In this document: positions 1-9,273 of the stretch, piece after piece
How the letters are laid out: each line of letters starts with the position of its first letter
Numbering within the stretch: the stretch's first letter is position 1
DNA from: UBA4416 sp020846025
GTDB taxonomy: Bacteria > Bacteroidota > Bacteroidia > B-17B0 > Aurantibacillaceae
Direction: 5' to 3'
DNA: 64,000 bases
NCBI GenBank assembly: GCA_963169295.1
Contig: CAUJDD010000102.1
Span: 1 to 64,000, forward strand
Notes under the pieces: model-generated
Databases searched by the model: none
Seen by the model: only the letters and a program-made list of their open reading frames with translations
Told to the model about the DNA's origin: nothing
Translations under genes and position numbers: made by a program

Positions 1-58
1 TGATAAACAACCTTTGTCGGTTGTTCCTGTCAATGCGGTTCGAGTCCGCAGAAGGACA
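1..58 (+). tRNA. Possible 3' part of a tRNA or tRNA remnant, cut by the window start
   Basis: A canonical T-arm is visible: stem tgcgg (34-38), loop ttcgagt (39-45), stem ccgca (46-50). It is followed by seven bases (51-57) that could be the 3' acceptor strand and an A (58) as discriminator, with no encoded CCA. The matching 5' acceptor strand would lie before the window. The upstream 33 bases do not fold into a normal anticodon arm plus variable loop; aacaacc and ggttgtt pair with a six-base loop instead. It may be an unusual tRNA or a remnant at an integration boundary. Confidence 0.35.
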
Positions 59-760
59 CTACTCGTTTTCAAAGTATGTGCTAATTGTTGTTTCATCATT
101 TAGTATCTCTTTGTATGCGTCATTAGTTAAAATAAGGTCAACGAATTTGTTATATGAATAACACAGCTTGTCAGTCAGTTTTGCAATGTCAGGAAATAAA
201 ACAAGAATGTCTTTTTTATTTTTTAAGCGATTGTATAACTCTTTGTTTTGTCTTTTTTGGTCAGCAGTGTCAGAATGTCCTTTGTAAAACTGTTCAACAA
301 ATTGCTCATTAATTATAACCGAAAATTGTCCGTCATGAACTGTCCCGCTATTTTCAAAGTCATACTCTGGATGATGTGTCAGAATAAATGCTTTTGGGTG
401 TTTAATGAAGTTTGCCCACTTTCTAATTTGTTGAAATACTTTAAAGTGTTTTTCCCTATAAGTGTCTGGAAGTTGGATAATGTCAAAGACAATTTCTATA
501 CGCTCAACCAGAAGATATATCAGAAGTATATAAACCGTAAAATCTTGTTGTATGTCCGATAACTCATCATTTTTTTCTAAGTATCGTGAAATTAAAGTTG
601 TGCTGTCAGCGAAGTTGCAACCTAAACAGTTGTGGTGTTCACCGTCCATGCCACCAAAAGCATCATGTATTTTACAGGCGTTTGGTGTACCTTCTTCGTC
701 AATGGCTTTAGTTGAAAATATTTCAAAACACTCTTTAAATTTTTCGTTAGCTGTCGGCAT
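59..760 (-). CDS. Unrecognised accessory protein, about 233 residues
   Basis: I do not recognise this family. The frame is open up to a TTG at 817, but a Bacteroidota-type -7 box lies at 805-812 inside that extension, so the ATG at 760 is the more likely start. The protein is soluble and charged, with a Cys/His-rich patch near its N-terminus (H-H-N-C-L-G-C), one hydrophobic helix, and a stretch reading W-A-N-F-I-K-H-P-K-A-F in the middle. No signal peptide is seen. It stands alone between a tRNA-like T-arm and a 320-base spacer before the next operon. Its wording (frequent gtc and tgtc) looks less AT-biased than the core genes. Presence as an accessory gene is inference; function unknown. Confidence 0.6.
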   Translation of the reverse strand: MPTANEKFKECFEIFSTKAIDEEGTPNACKIHDAFGGMDGEHHNCLGCNFADSTTLISRYLEKNDELSDIQQDFTVYILLIYLLVERIEIVFDIIQLPDTYREKHFKVFQQIRKWANFIKHPKAFILTHHPEYDFENSGTVHDGQFSVIINEQFVEQFYKGHSDTADQKRQNKELYNRLKNKKDILVLFPDIAKLTDKLCYSYNKFVDLILTNDAYKEILNDETTISTYFENE

Positions 761-804
761 ACTGTCCGTTTTTAAAATTGCTGGTAACTCAGTTATATGA
801 GTAT

Positions 805-812
805 CAAATATA
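805..812 (-). promoter_or_regulatory. Bacteroidota -7 promoter element for the accessory gene
   Basis: On the minus strand the bases read TATATTTG, a full match to the Bacteroidota consensus TAnnTTTG. It lies 45 bases upstream of the ATG at 760. No clear -33 TTTG is seen at the usual spacing. Confidence 0.45.
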
Positions 813-1083
813 CACAAATATTTGCATTTGGTTGGTTTTGTGTAGTTTTTATATTATAAATCATTAAACGGGCTTTTGATGTTTTGCAAACTTTTAGAGT
901 TCACGTGGGTGTATATTTCGGTGGTTGTGATGTTGTAATCGCAAGTTAAAATTATTTTATAGTATTTACTCTAAAATACGCAAAAAAATCTACTGTCTGT
1001 TTTAAGTTCAGATAGAACATAACAGGGTATTAGCAATTACACACAGGCCTAATAATTTCTGAAAGAAAAAATATAACAACCTA

Positions 1084-1635
1084 TTACAACTTTAAAAACT
1101 TATGAAGCGAAGCAACAATTTTTTTGGCTTCATCGTCTTCGAGCTGCAAGCCAAAGCGTTGTAACTTATGTTGGGTATTAAATTCTATTCGCTCTCCACC
1201 TTTTACCCAATACGATTGAAAAAAAGAGTCCACAAAACTGGATTCTTTAATAGGTAATACCCTAAATTCAGAAATAAGATTGATGTCATATTCTTTTATT
1301 TTACCACGCCCATTGATATCTTGCTGATAAAATAAAGTACCATTTTTAATCCATAGTTTTTCTTTTCCAAAGCGTTTCCACATGTACACCCGCATAATCT
1401 TAAATTCAAAATATGCCCAAAATGCCAACCAAACAATTAATACTGTTTTTTCATTCTCATTCGTTAATGTAAAGTAATTAGCAATTACTAAAACACCACT
1501 CACACTCCAAGCCATTAACCACAAGAATAACAAATTGAGTTTTCGTTTCTCGGAAGTGGGTAAAATAACCAAACTATAAATTTGATTTTTGATTAATAAC
1601 GAACTGCGCTTACCTAGTGTTTGAGTAGATTCCAT
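1084..1635 (-). CDS. Small membrane protein, PH-domain-like layout, unknown function
   Basis: A 183-residue protein with a basic N-terminus and two predicted transmembrane segments at about residues 33-55 and 64-82. A C-terminal cytoplasmic domain of about 100 residues follows, beginning with W-K-R-F-G-K-E-K-L-W-I-K-N-G. Two closely spaced helices followed by a beta-rich domain resemble small bacterial PH-like membrane proteins, but I see no decisive motif. It begins three bases after comB ends and is probably the last gene of a glycosyltransferase-gcvT-comB transcript. No terminator is evident downstream. Confidence 0.65.
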   Translation of the reverse strand: MESTQTLGKRSSLLIKNQIYSLVILPTSEKRKLNLLFLWLMAWSVSGVLVIANYFTLTNENEKTVLIVWLAFWAYFEFKIMRVYMWKRFGKEKLWIKNGTLFYQQDINGRGKIKEYDINLISEFRVLPIKESSFVDSFFQSYWVKGGERIEFNTQHKLQRFGLQLEDDEAKKIVASLHKFLKL

Positions 1636-1638
1636 TCT

Positions 1639-2346
1639 TTATAATTTCACTAAATATTTTCCTTCCATTACCGGAATAACAGGGCATTGATTAGGTGTTA
1701 AGCAATATTTTATATCTCTTTCTAAATCTAGTTTTGCTAAACGGTTACGATGTGATGATGTTGCTAAAAATTCATACAAATCATCTTTAGCAGTTTCGTA
1801 TAATAAACGTGAGGCAATGGCCGAATCGCAATTGGTTTCATAGCCAGCCTCTTTGGTTAATTTACTTACAATAGCTCCTGCAAAGGTTGAATCCTCTAAA
1901 TTAAATTTGTTTTTCCAGCCTGCACACACTAATACCACATCTTTCTTTTGTTCAATTAAATACTCGCACAATACATCTAAGTTTAAAAAACTACCAATTA
2001 CCACCTTCGATGCTTTTCTGCTAGCCTCAATAGCTTGTGTGCCATTGGTAGTAGAAATTGCAATGGTTTTACCTTTTACTTTATTATTCATATAACCAAA
2101 AGGGCTATTACCTAGTTCAAATCCTTCTATCATCTCTCCATTACGTTCGGCAGCCGCCATAAATCCATTACGCTGATATTCTTTGGCTTCATCAACAGTG
2201 GCTACCGGAATCATTTTATTAACGCCATTATAAAATGCTGTAACAATAGCCGACGTTGCTCTTAGTACATCAATTACAACTACAATGGCCTCGTCTTTGT
2301 GAAAAAGATGATAAGCTTGTGGTGTAAAACAGACTTCAATATTCAT
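1639..2346 (-). CDS. comB: 2-phosphosulfolactate phosphatase family (ComB)
   Basis: Members hydrolyse 2-phosphosulfolactate to sulfolactate, a step known from coenzyme M synthesis and also found in bacteria that make sulfonates. The 235-residue length and the motifs fit: V-V-I-D-V-L-R-A-T (about 22-30), A-E-R-N-G-E followed by G-F-E-L-G-N-S-P (about 65-81), S-T-T-N-G-T-Q-A-I (about 98-106), and C-A-G-W-K-N with E-D-S-T-F-A-G (about 140-158). The gene lies 17 bases downstream of gcvT and three bases upstream of the membrane-protein gene. No other sulfonate gene is in the window, so the physiological substrate here is not shown. Confidence 0.88.
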   Translation of the reverse strand: MNIEVCFTPQAYHLFHKDEAIVVVIDVLRATSAIVTAFYNGVNKMIPVATVDEAKEYQRNGFMAAAERNGEMIEGFELGNSPFGYMNNKVKGKTIAISTTNGTQAIEASRKASKVVIGSFLNLDVLCEYLIEQKKDVVLVCAGWKNKFNLEDSTFAGAIVSKLTKEAGYETNCDSAIASRLLYETAKDDLYEFLATSSHRNRLAKLDLERDIKYCLTPNQCPVIPVMEGKYLVKL

Positions 2347-2363
2347 GTGCTTAAATAAATGGT

Positions 2364-3446
2364 TTATTTCTTTAAGAAAGGGATTTTACAAACTTTAGCT
2401 TTAATGGCTTTATCTCGAATTATAATAAAAATTTCAGTATCAACCTTTGAGAAATCTTTTGAAACATAACCCATACCTATTGCTTTATTTAATGTAGGCG
2501 ACTGAGTACCAGAAGTTACTCTTCCGATGATAGTTCCTTGTGCATCTGCAATTGGGTAATCATGTCGAGGAATACCTCTATCAATCATCTCAAAGCCAAC
2601 TAATTTTTTGGTTACTCCTTCTATTTTTTGTTTTTCAATTGCTGAACGATTTGTAAAATCTTTAGTGAATTTAGTTATCCAACCCAATCCCGCTTCAATT
2701 GGAGATGTGGTATCGTCAATATCATTTCCATACAAACAAAAGCCCATCTCTAAACGCAAGGTATCTCGTGCTCCTAAGCCAATTGGTTTAATCCCAAACT
2801 CCTCGCCAGCTTTAAAAATAGCATCCCACATTTTATTAGCATCTTCATTCTTAAAATAAATTTCAAAACCACCTGCGCCTGTATAACCTGTGTTAGAAAT
2901 AATTACATTATCAAATCCATTAAACTTTCCTTTTGCAAAGGAATAATATGGAATATCAGCCAGTTTCACATCAGTCAGTTTTTGTAAGGTTTCTAATGCT
3001 TTAGGACCTTGAATAGCTAATAACGATGTTTCATCAGAAATATTTTTCATCTCTACTCCAAAAGTGTTATGCTTACTAATCCAATTCCAATCTTTTTCGA
3101 TATTAGATGCGTTTACCACTAATAAATAAGTTTTCTCGTCAATGCGATATACAATTAAATCATCTACAATACCACCATCGGCATTAGGTAGGCAAGAGTA
3201 TTGGGCTTTTCCATCTGTTAAAACAGAAGCATCATTACTAGTTACTTTTTGAATTAAATCTAAAGCTTTATCACCTTTTAAAATAAATTCTCCCATGTGG
3301 CTTACATCAAATACACCCACGGCATTACGAACAGTATGATGTTCTTCATTTAATCCGCTATAAGAAACGGGCATATTATATCCAGCAAAAGGAACCATTT
3401 TTGCACCTAAGGCAATATGTTTTTCAGTTAATGATGTGTTTTTCAT
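2364..3446 (-). CDS. gcvT: Aminomethyltransferase, glycine cleavage T protein
   Basis: GcvT transfers the methylene group from the aminomethyl-lipoyl H protein to tetrahydrofolate, releasing ammonia in the glycine cleavage system. The 360 residues match the family length. Recognisable family segments are the start with H-I-A-L-G-A-K-M-V-P-F-A-G-Y, F-D-V-S-H-M-G-E-F, the folate-site region V-D-D-L-I-V-Y-R, L-L-A-I-Q-G-P-K-A, G-Y-T-G-A-G-G-F-E-I-Y, and G-L-G-A-R-D-T-L-R-L-E-M. The start is the ATG at 3446. The genes for the P, H and L proteins are not in the window. It sits between a glycosyltransferase gene and comB on the same strand, a grouping with no obvious pathway logic. Confidence 0.95.
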   Translation of the reverse strand: MKNTSLTEKHIALGAKMVPFAGYNMPVSYSGLNEEHHTVRNAVGVFDVSHMGEFILKGDKALDLIQKVTSNDASVLTDGKAQYSCLPNADGGIVDDLIVYRIDEKTYLLVVNASNIEKDWNWISKHNTFGVEMKNISDETSLLAIQGPKALETLQKLTDVKLADIPYYSFAKGKFNGFDNVIISNTGYTGAGGFEIYFKNEDANKMWDAIFKAGEEFGIKPIGLGARDTLRLEMGFCLYGNDIDDTTSPIEAGLGWITKFTKDFTNRSAIEKQKIEGVTKKLVGFEMIDRGIPRHDYPIADAQGTIIGRVTSGTQSPTLNKAIGMGYVSKDFSKVDTEIFIIIRDKAIKAKVCKIPFLKK

Positions 3447-3488
3447 AATAGGTTTAAGTTGTTGATATAAAATGAGGTAAATTTACAA

Positions 3489-4598
3489 TTATATTAGGGA
3501 TTTCAAAACCTCTAAATAATGATGTTTGTTGGCTTCTACCGAGTATTTCTCAACAACTGTTTTTCGACCAGCTAAGCCCAATCGGTGTCTTAACTCAACA
3601 TCTTCAATAAGTTGCGATAAATAACGCACCCATTCTTCATGTGTATGAGCTAAAAATCCATTTTCACCATGTTGTATAATTTGGGTATTAACTCCCACAG
3701 CCGACATAATAGTAGGCGTTCCACATGCCATATAAGTTATACCTTTTAAGCCACATTTTCCCTTTACCCATTCATTATCTGGCAAAGGCATAATTCCTAT
3801 ATCAAAGGCATTCAAATCAGCATTTTCTGTTTTAGGGTTCCAATTTTTACTCACAACTTGTAATACAGGGTGGGTATAATTTCCTTGCCCCATTACATGA
3901 AATTCTAATCTACCGGGATATTTTTTATCAAGCTCCAACAATGCAGGAATAGCCATCTCAAAATGTTTAATAGTACTTATACTTCCACTCCATCCAATAA
4001 TAATTTTCCCATCTCTTTTATAATCCTCCACTGTAACTTTTTGAATTGGAAAATGAAACTGGGTATCTACCGTTGTTGGAATAACTACCACCTGCTTATG
4101 AAACTGCTTGGCATACTCGGCCAAATAACTATTTCCGGCAATAACGATATGAGCATGCTGAATATTAATTCTAGTTTTTTGAGGATTTTTTAAGAACTCA
4201 AATTTTTTATTTCCAGGAGAGGTGTCTAATAGCCAAATGCTATCATCAAAATCAAAAATTATTTTACGATGGCGTTTATAAAATTGTTTCTCAAAAAAAG
4301 AAGAACCAATTAATAAAGCTTCGCGTTGAATAAAAATAACATCAAACTGTTTGGCACGTTTCAAATCATTAAAACGAATAAGAATTGATTTCAATATCAC
4401 CCAAGTTTTAGCAATGTATTTCTTAGATTGATAAAATATTTTATCATCCTTTTCACTAATAATCTCCGATAAAACCCACTCAAAACCTTGCTGCTTAAAA
4501 AATGTTAGATACTGTTCGAAGCGGTAACGCTGACTAGGCGAACGATTTAAGCGATGATCGACTATAAAAAGTATTTTCGGCAAATTATATATATTCAA
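3489..4598 (-). CDS. Glycosyltransferase, GT4/group 1 type
   Basis: A GT-B fold sugar transferase using a nucleotide sugar donor; the acceptor is unknown. The N-terminal half begins P-K-I-L-F-I-V-D-H, followed by S-P-S-Q-R-Y-R-F-E-Q-Y. The C-terminal donor domain has G-W-S-G-S-I-S-T-I-K-H near residue 203 and the typical C-G-T-P-T-I-M-S-A-V-G-V-N followed by G-E-N-G-F-L near residues 292-316. The first in-frame start is a TTG at 4598; no ATG lies close, so TTG initiation is likely. It is the first gene of the minus-strand run into gcvT (42-base spacer). No polysaccharide cluster surrounds it. Confidence 0.82.
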   Translation of the reverse strand: MNIYNLPKILFIVDHRLNRSPSQRYRFEQYLTFFKQQGFEWVLSEIISEKDDKIFYQSKKYIAKTWVILKSILIRFNDLKRAKQFDVIFIQREALLIGSSFFEKQFYKRHRKIIFDFDDSIWLLDTSPGNKKFEFLKNPQKTRINIQHAHIVIAGNSYLAEYAKQFHKQVVVIPTTVDTQFHFPIQKVTVEDYKRDGKIIIGWSGSISTIKHFEMAIPALLELDKKYPGRLEFHVMGQGNYTHPVLQVVSKNWNPKTENADLNAFDIGIMPLPDNEWVKGKCGLKGITYMACGTPTIMSAVGVNTQIIQHGENGFLAHTHEEWVRYLSQLIEDVELRHRLGLAGRKTVVEKYSVEANKHHYLEVLKSLI

Positions 4599-4810
4599 TT
4601 AAATTGTACAAATCTACAAAATACTACCAAACTAAAAGTGTAGGTAATAGTAAATAGCTTCTTTTAATCCAATCTATTTTGAAGTAATTGGTGTAATGTT
4701 TATATAATGAAAAGAAAATCAAAATAGTTTGCTCAGTATTTTTAAAAAGTATATTTTAGCTTAAACAACAAGAGATTTTTTCAAATATAACCACATCGCA
4801 ACGTATTTAT

Positions 4811-5245
4811 ATGAATTTAATTGAGCAATACAATACACATAATCAATATGGTAAATACTTGGGTATGGAATTTAAAGTCATAGAACCTGGCTTAGTAAAT
4901 TATTTTTTAACTATAACTTCAAATCATTTAGCCACTCCACAGGCTGCACATGGTGGTGTTATTGCTAGTTTAATGGATGGGTTACTTGGTGTTACAGCCT
5001 TATCAGCTACTCAACACCATCAGCAAATTGTTTCAACAGTTGAGTTTAAAATAAACTTTTTAAATGCTGCTTTTGAAGGTGATGTATTAAAAGGAATTGG
5101 TAAAGTAGAACAACAAGGAAAACGTTTATTGGTAGTTAGTGGTGATATTATATGTGAAAAAAGAAACTGCATCATTGCTAAGGCCATTGGTACTTTTAAC
5201 GCCTATCCAGCAGAAAAAGCAGGTTATCAAATCTCACAAGATTAA
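4811..5245 (+). CDS. PaaI-type hotdog thioesterase
   Basis: A 144-residue single hotdog domain, the usual length of PaaI/YdiI-like acyl-CoA thioesterases. The signature H-G-G-V-I-A-S-L-M-D lies at about 47-56, where the Asp is the usual catalytic acid, followed by S-T-V-E-F-K-I-N-F-L at about 78-87 and the beta-strand G-K-V-E-Q-Q-G-K-R-L. Such enzymes hydrolyse acyl- or aryl-CoA esters in the cytoplasm. The substrate cannot be set from the sequence. It stands alone on the plus strand, divergent from the glycosyltransferase, with a 197-base spacer to clpB. Confidence 0.85.
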   Translation: MNLIEQYNTHNQYGKYLGMEFKVIEPGLVNYFLTITSNHLATPQAAHGGVIASLMDGLLGVTALSATQHHQQIVSTVEFKINFLNAAFEGDVLKGIGKVEQQGKRLLVVSGDIICEKRNCIIAKAIGTFNAYPAEKAGYQISQD

Positions 5246-5442
5246 ATATAAAAATCATTCGCCTACTGTAAACTCGTCATAAAACAACGAGCCAATCCGC
5301 CAAAAAGTCGCAGTATAACACGGTTTCACGACTTTATTTCATAAAATATGAACTGGAACATTTGTTGAGGATAGCCCATTGTTATTGAAATAATGTTTTG
5401 TAAAAAAAACAATTTTAATCTTAAACCAAAAACAATATAAAT

Positions 5443-8037
5443 ATGAACTTAAATAATTTCACTATTAAATCGCAAGAAGCTATCCAACAAGCCATCACCC
5501 TTGCAACAGCAAATGGCAATCAAGCCATCGAAAACGGTCATATACTAAAAGCTATTCTTGAAGTAGATGAAAACGTTACCCCTTTTGTACTTAAAAAATT
5601 AGGTATTAATCAATCGGTATTTTCCAAAACAATTGATGCCATTTTAAATTCTTATCCTAAAGTAAGTGGCGGACAGCCGTACTTGTCTAATGCCGCTAAT
5701 CAAACCATTGCAAAAGCCACTAACTATTTAAAAGAGTTTAAAGATGAGTATGTTTCTATCGAACATCTTTTATTGGGTATCTTAGCCAGTGGCGATCAAG
5801 TATCGCAATTAATGAAGGATAACCATATTAAAGAAAAAGAATTAAAATTGGCAATTACTGAATTACGAAAAGGCTCTAATGTAACCAGTCAAACAGCCGA
5901 AGAAACGTACAACTCACTCAATAAATATGCCATTAACTTAAACACGCAAGCTCGAAATGGAAAACTCGATCCCGTTATTGGGCGCGATGACGAAATACGA
6001 AGAGTACTACAAATTTTATCTCGTCGAACTAAGAACAATCCTATTTTGGTGGGTGAACCAGGCGTTGGAAAAACAGCCATTGCCGAAGGTTTAGCACATC
6101 GTATCATTGCAGGTGATGTACCTGAAAATCTAAAATCAAAACAAGTCTATTCCTTAGATATGGGCGCGTTAATTGCCGGAGCTAAATACAAAGGCGAATT
6201 TGAGGAACGTTTAAAATCGGTTGTAAAAGAAGTAATAAGTTCGGATGGAGAGATTATTTTATTTATTGATGAGATTCACACACTAGTAGGTGCTGGTGGT
6301 GGCGGAGAGGGCGCTATGGATGCCGCTAATATTTTAAAACCTGCATTAGCTCGTGGCGAGTTAAGGGCCATTGGTGCCACCACACTAAATGAGTATCAAA
6401 AATATTTTGAGAAAGATAAAGCACTTGAACGTCGTTTCCAAAAAGTAATGGTAGATGAACCTAGCGAAGAAGATGCGATTTCTATTTTACGTGGTATTAA
6501 AGAAAAATATGAAACACACCACAAAGTACGAATAAAAGATGAAGCAATTATTGCTTCTGTAGAACTTTCTACTCGATACATCAGTGATCGTTTTTTACCT
6601 GATAAAGCCATTGATTTAATGGATGAGGCAGCCTCTAAATTAAGAATGCAAATCAATTCCATGCCTATTGAACTTGATGAAGTGGAACGTAAGATTATGC
6701 AACTTGAAATAGAGCGTGAGGCCATGAAACGCGAAGGAGAAGACTCTAAAGTAACCGAATTAAATAAAGAATTAGCAGAGCTTAATGATAAACGTTCAGC
6801 ATTAAAAGCTAAATGGCAAAGTGAAAAAGAAGCAATTGAAGGTGTTCAAAAAATAAAATTACAAATTGAAGACCTAAAATTGCAAGCATCGAACTACGAA
6901 AAGCAAGGCGATTTTGGAAAAGTAGCCGAGATACGCTATGGCAGAATTCAGGAGGCTGAAGCTAAATTAAAAGAATTAGAAACTAAACTTACTGAAGCTA
7001 AAGAAAGTGGTTCTCAATTAGTAAAAGAAGAAGTGGACAGTGAGGATATTGCAGATGTTATTAGTGCGTGGACAGGAATTCCTGTATCCAAGATGGTACA
7101 AAGTGAAAAAGAAAAATTATTGTACTTAGAAGATGAATTACACAAACGTGTAGTGGGGCAACATGCCGCAATTGAAGCCATTTCTGATGCAGTAAGAAGA
7201 AGTCGTTCGGGTTTACAAGATGCTAAAAAACCAATTGGTTCGTTTATTTTTTTAGGTACCACGGGTGTTGGTAAAACCGAATTAGCTAAGGCATTAGCAG
7301 ATTATTTATTTAATAACGAAAACGCTATGACTCGTATTGATATGAGTGAGTATCAAGAACGCCATTCTGTAAGTCGTTTAATAGGTGCACCTCCAGGCTA
7401 TGTTGGATTTGATGAGGGAGGTCAACTAACCGAAGCTGTGCGTCGCCGACCATATAGTGTTATATTATTAGATGAAATAGAAAAAGCACATCCCGATGTT
7501 TTCAATATTTTACTTCAAGTATTAGATGATGGAAGATTAACGGATAACAAAGGTAGAACAGTGAATTTTAAAAACACCATTATTATTATGACAAGTAATA
7601 TTGGTTCGCATCTCATACAAGAAAACTTTGATGCCATGAATGAAGGCAACAAAGAACAAACATTATCTAAAACTAAAAACGAAGTATTTGAATTATTAAA
7701 GAAAACCATCCGTCCTGAGTTTTTAAACCGAATAGATGAAATCATTATGTTTGAACCTTTATCTCGTGAAGATGTAACTGAAATAGTTCGATTACAATTT
7801 ATGAGTATTGCTAAACGATTAGAAGAACAGCACATTAAAATAAGTGCTACCGAGGAAGCAATTGATTGGTTAGCTCAATTAGGTTACGACCCACATTTTG
7901 GTGCCCGTCCAGTAAAACGTACCTTACAAAAACAAATACTGAATGAGTTATCTAAACAAATACTTGCGGATAAGGTTAATAAGGATAAAGAAATAATTGT
8001 AGATATGTTTGAAAATCAAATTGTGTTTAGAAACTAA
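5443..8037 (+). CDS. clpB: ATP-dependent disaggregase ClpB
   Basis: ClpB is a hexameric Hsp100 chaperone that pulls polypeptides out of aggregates together with DnaK. All expected parts are present in 864 residues: the repeated N domain (1-145), first AAA+ domain with Walker A G-E-P-G-V-G-K-T-A near 204 and Walker B L-F-I-D-E-I-H near 270, the long M-domain coiled coil at about 400-525 (which separates ClpB from ClpA), and the second AAA+ domain with G-T-T-G-V-G-K-T-E near 606 and I-L-L-D-E-I-E-K near 675. The C-terminus is intact. The gene is monocistronic, with a hairpin terminator right after it. No heat-shock operator was recognised in the 197-base leader. Confidence 0.97.
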   Translation: MNLNNFTIKSQEAIQQAITLATANGNQAIENGHILKAILEVDENVTPFVLKKLGINQSVFSKTIDAILNSYPKVSGGQPYLSNAANQTIAKATNYLKEFKDEYVSIEHLLLGILASGDQVSQLMKDNHIKEKELKLAITELRKGSNVTSQTAEETYNSLNKYAINLNTQARNGKLDPVIGRDDEIRRVLQILSRRTKNNPILVGEPGVGKTAIAEGLAHRIIAGDVPENLKSKQVYSLDMGALIAGAKYKGEFEERLKSVVKEVISSDGEIILFIDEIHTLVGAGGGGEGAMDAANILKPALARGELRAIGATTLNEYQKYFEKDKALERRFQKVMVDEPSEEDAISILRGIKEKYETHHKVRIKDEAIIASVELSTRYISDRFLPDKAIDLMDEAASKLRMQINSMPIELDEVERKIMQLEIEREAMKREGEDSKVTELNKELAELNDKRSALKAKWQSEKEAIEGVQKIKLQIEDLKLQASNYEKQGDFGKVAEIRYGRIQEAEAKLKELETKLTEAKESGSQLVKEEVDSEDIADVISAWTGIPVSKMVQSEKEKLLYLEDELHKRVVGQHAAIEAISDAVRRSRSGLQDAKKPIGSFIFLGTTGVGKTELAKALADYLFNNENAMTRIDMSEYQERHSVSRLIGAPPGYVGFDEGGQLTEAVRRRPYSVILLDEIEKAHPDVFNILLQVLDDGRLTDNKGRTVNFKNTIIIMTSNIGSHLIQENFDAMNEGNKEQTLSKTKNEVFELLKKTIRPEFLNRIDEIIMFEPLSREDVTEIVRLQFMSIAKRLEEQHIKISATEEAIDWLAQLGYDPHFGARPVKRTLQKQILNELSKQILADKVNKDKEIIVDMFENQIVFRN

Positions 8038-8056
8038 AGATTTTTTGCTTTGATAA

Positions 8057-8092
8057 GATAGGCTGACTTAAGTTAAATCAGCCTATTTTTCT
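8057..8092 (+). terminator. Rho-independent terminator after clpB
   Basis: A nine-base-pair stem, ataggctga (58-66) with tcagcctat (78-86 of 80xx), encloses an 11-base loop and is followed by a T-run. It lies 20 bases past the clpB stop. Confidence 0.8.
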
Positions 8093-8180
8093 GACTAAAA
8101 ACAACTTGCTACAATTTATAGCAAGCTATCGTTTGTATTTATAGTAATTTTGTAACAAGATTTTGTTAATAATTATACCC

Positions 8181-8837
8181 ATGAATACAGTACAACTTAA
8201 TTCAACACAAGGAGTGGCACAGTTATCACTGTTTCCATCAAGCAATGCAAGTACTCAAGAAAGTAATCAACTTAATACTGTGTATCAGTATTTTTTTGTA
8301 ATTAATCTACCCCCTACTCTTTCACAGTCAATTAAACAACTAAAGCTAAGGTTACATAAATTAATAGGATTAAGTGATTATAACGTATTTGCTACGCCCA
8401 ATATTACGTTAATGTCGTTTCATACTATGCGTCCCGTAAATCAAAATTTTATAACGGCGGTTCAGCAATTACTTGATAGAATTACCAATTTCGAAATACA
8501 AATAGATGGCTTTGCTCATTTTGAACATGGTTGTGTGTCAAATACACTTTATGCTCACGTTCAAAAAACAGATTCCTTAAATCAGCTTTACCACGAATTG
8601 CACCAGTTATTAGGATTAAAAGTGCGTACATTTATTCCACATCTTACCATTGCACGCACCATACCTCGACATAAATTTGATAAAATAGCCTCGCTTTTCA
8701 AAAACAGAAGTATAAAAGATCAGTTTAACTGTTATCAAATTAGTATTTTACAACGCACCATCGAGTTTGGTACAGCTAGTAAATTTAGTGTACTTAAAGA
8801 ATTTGATTTAAAACATTCTTTGAAATTTGCTGCTTAG
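8181..8837 (+). CDS. 2H phosphoesterase / LigT-like protein lacking the first catalytic His
   Basis: The 218-residue protein has the two-lobed layout of the 2'-5' RNA ligase/2H phosphoesterase family, which normally uses two H-x-T/S motifs. The second is intact (P-H-L-T-I-A, His154, Thr156). The first reads P-N-I-T-L-M-S-F, with Asn74 where His is expected. The N-terminal 35 residues are Gln/Ser-rich and poorly conserved-looking. I chose the ATG at 8181 over the upstream TTG at 8163, which would add six hydrophobic residues. Loss of one His should abolish normal cyclic phosphodiester chemistry, so it may act as a nucleotide-binding protein. That is inference. It sits alone between the clpB terminator and a convergent small gene. 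Confidence 0.75.
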   Translation: MNTVQLNSTQGVAQLSLFPSSNASTQESNQLNTVYQYFFVINLPPTLSQSIKQLKLRLHKLIGLSDYNVFATPNITLMSFHTMRPVNQNFITAVQQLLDRITNFEIQIDGFAHFEHGCVSNTLYAHVQKTDSLNQLYHELHQLLGLKVRTFIPHLTIARTIPRHKFDKIASLFKNRSIKDQFNCYQISILQRTIEFGTASKFSVLKEFDLKHSLKFAA

Positions 8838-8856
8838 TAACCATCTAAACAAAAAC

Positions 8857-9210
8857 TTAAAACTTAACGTGATACACATCCATTTCATTGCGAGGAATGT
8901 TAAAAACTTCAAACCCACCAGCTTGAGGGATTTCTTCTACCAAATCAAATGATTGACAAGATTTGCTTAATCCGGCAAAAATCAAAGTAAATCCTTTGCC
9001 ATCATTTAATGTCCATTGAGGTGCAAATGAAATATTAAAAGCTGTAATTAAACGTACTTTTTTATTTGTACCATGTTCAATTAAAAAAGTGCTTGGCCAA
9101 ATACGATAGGCGCTATCATCGGCGGCAGGGCACATGCAATGCACAATGGTTTGTCGTTCTTCACTTTCTAAAGTTTTTACCTCTGCTTCAGATATAATTT
9201 CGGTTTCCAT
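8857..9210 (-). CDS. Conserved-looking small soluble protein, unknown function
   Basis: A 117-residue acidic protein with no signal peptide or membrane segment. Its core reads as alternating beta-strands (R-I-W-P-S-T-F-L-I, V-R-L-I-T-A-F-N-I) and ends with E-V-F-N-I-P-R-N-E. An H-C-M-C motif sits near residue 24. It could be a small beta-barrel or jelly-roll domain; I do not recognise the family. It is convergent with the LigT-like gene (19-base gap) and lies 63 bases downstream of hrpB, so it may share that transcript. Confidence 0.6.
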   Translation of the reverse strand: METEIISEAEVKTLESEERQTIVHCMCPAADDSAYRIWPSTFLIEHGTNKKVRLITAFNISFAPQWTLNDGKGFTLIFAGLSKSCQSFDLVEEIPQAGGFEVFNIPRNEMDVYHVKF

Positions 9211-9273
9211 AATGAAAGTTCAAAATTAAAAAAAATTCTTTATCAACTCTACTATATACTTCAGTCATATTCG

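Noticed and set aside
5304..5335. Inverted repeat AAAGTCG/CGACTTT upstream of clpB
   Set aside because: Seven-base arms with an 18-base loop and no match to CIRCE or a known heat-shock operator. Chance cannot be excluded.
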